Source: an uncultured Lachnospiraceae bacterium (GTDB taxonomy: Bacteria; Bacillota_A; Clostridia; Lachnospirales; Lachnospiraceae). From it: a stretch of 6,449 nucleotides of DNA. Positions 6,226 through 6,449 of this stretch are shown piece by piece (within the stretch, counting starts at the first letter, position 1; every line of letters begins with the position of its first letter). The DNA lies in assembly GCA_946613735.1 (NCBI GenBank), contig CAMOFS010000097.1, forward strand, positions 1 through 6,449, in the 5' to 3' direction. The notes beneath the pieces are model-generated. The model did not search any database. It was given only the letters and a program-made list of their open reading frames with translations, and had not been told where the DNA came from. The position numbers were made by a program, and so were the translations under genes.

Positions 6226-6449
6226 AAGCAAGGAGCTTGGTGCCTTCTATGAAAAGATTTCTGCCGCCACACAGTACAAGCTGTATCCCTCTATGATGTT
6301 AGCAATTTGGGAGGGAGTCTCCGGCCTTCCCGGATCACTGGGTATAAGCCTGGATAACATGACGATACAAAAGCTTCATGGTGTACTAAAAAACAAAATG
6401 GACAAGGATGAAAGGGTTGCCCCTTTGTATGAAGCTGTATCCGTGGCGG
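6206..6449 (+). CDS. Frame-shifted downstream segment of the helical protein gene, partial at window end
   Basis: A third frame is open from 6203 to the window edge without a stop, and the product is protein-like. From the ATG at 6206 it gives 81 residues: a helix KLASKSKELGAFYEKISAATQ, then LYPSMMLAIWEGVSGLPGSLGIS, then TIQKLHGVLKNKMDKDE. The AAAGG at 6201-6205 touches the ATG with no spacing, so independent initiation there is unlikely. Removing one A from the AAAA run at 6210-6213 joins the middle frame directly as KDAKLASKSKELG. I therefore read it as the continuation of the gene at 5460; undisturbed, the protein would exceed about 325 residues within the window. No known domain is recognised; the WEGVSGLPGSLG stretch is the best query for a search. 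Confidence 0.6.
   Translation, partial: MQKLASKSKELGAFYEKISAATQYKLYPSMMLAIWEGVSGLPGSLGISLDNMTIQKLHGVLKNKMDKDERVAPLYEAVSVA

Overview
The window looks like a piece of a Clostridia chromosome, most likely from a Lachnospiraceae-type bacterium. This is inferred from the near-balanced base composition, the strong AGGAGG-type ribosome binding sites, the short gaps between genes, and the families present (meso-diaminopimelate dehydrogenase, a secreted GHL10/DUF187 glycosidase-like protein, low-specificity threonine aldolase). No rRNA or other phylogenetic marker is present, so the genus stays open. I see no mobile element, CRISPR array, tRNA or phage gene.

Layout: (1) Positions 1-1280, plus strand: the 3' end of a cation diffusion facilitator (metal efflux) gene, followed 24 nt later by a short, divergent pyruvate kinase-like gene with no C-terminal domain. 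(2) Positions 1317-1354: a terminator hairpin with a T run on each side, serving two convergent transcription units. (3) Positions 1353-5250, minus strand: five tightly spaced genes, transcribed in the order threonine aldolase, secreted GHL10 glycosidase-like protein, an unrecognised 105-residue helical protein, a 115-residue cyclophilin-like-fold protein, and diaminopimelate dehydrogenase (ddh). Gaps are 51, 33, 9 and 49 nt. A near-consensus sigma-A promoter (TTGATA-17-TATTAT) lies just upstream of the first gene, and no hairpin terminator is visible between genes, so one transcript of about 4 kb is plausible. (4) Positions 5251-5459: a divergent intergenic region holding that promoter and a weaker one facing right. 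(5) Positions 5460-6449, plus strand: a long, charged, helical protein of unknown function. Its reading frame is broken twice within about 130 nt, and it runs off the window.

How the genes fit: ddh makes meso-diaminopimelate for lysine and peptidoglycan. GHL10 proteins include E. coli DigH, which cleaves denuded peptidoglycan glycans. A cell-envelope theme for the minus-strand cluster is therefore reasonable, but it is inference. The two small proteins between these genes are the least explained part of the cluster. The double frameshift at the right end and the two-domain pyruvate kinase relative are the other points worth a second look.
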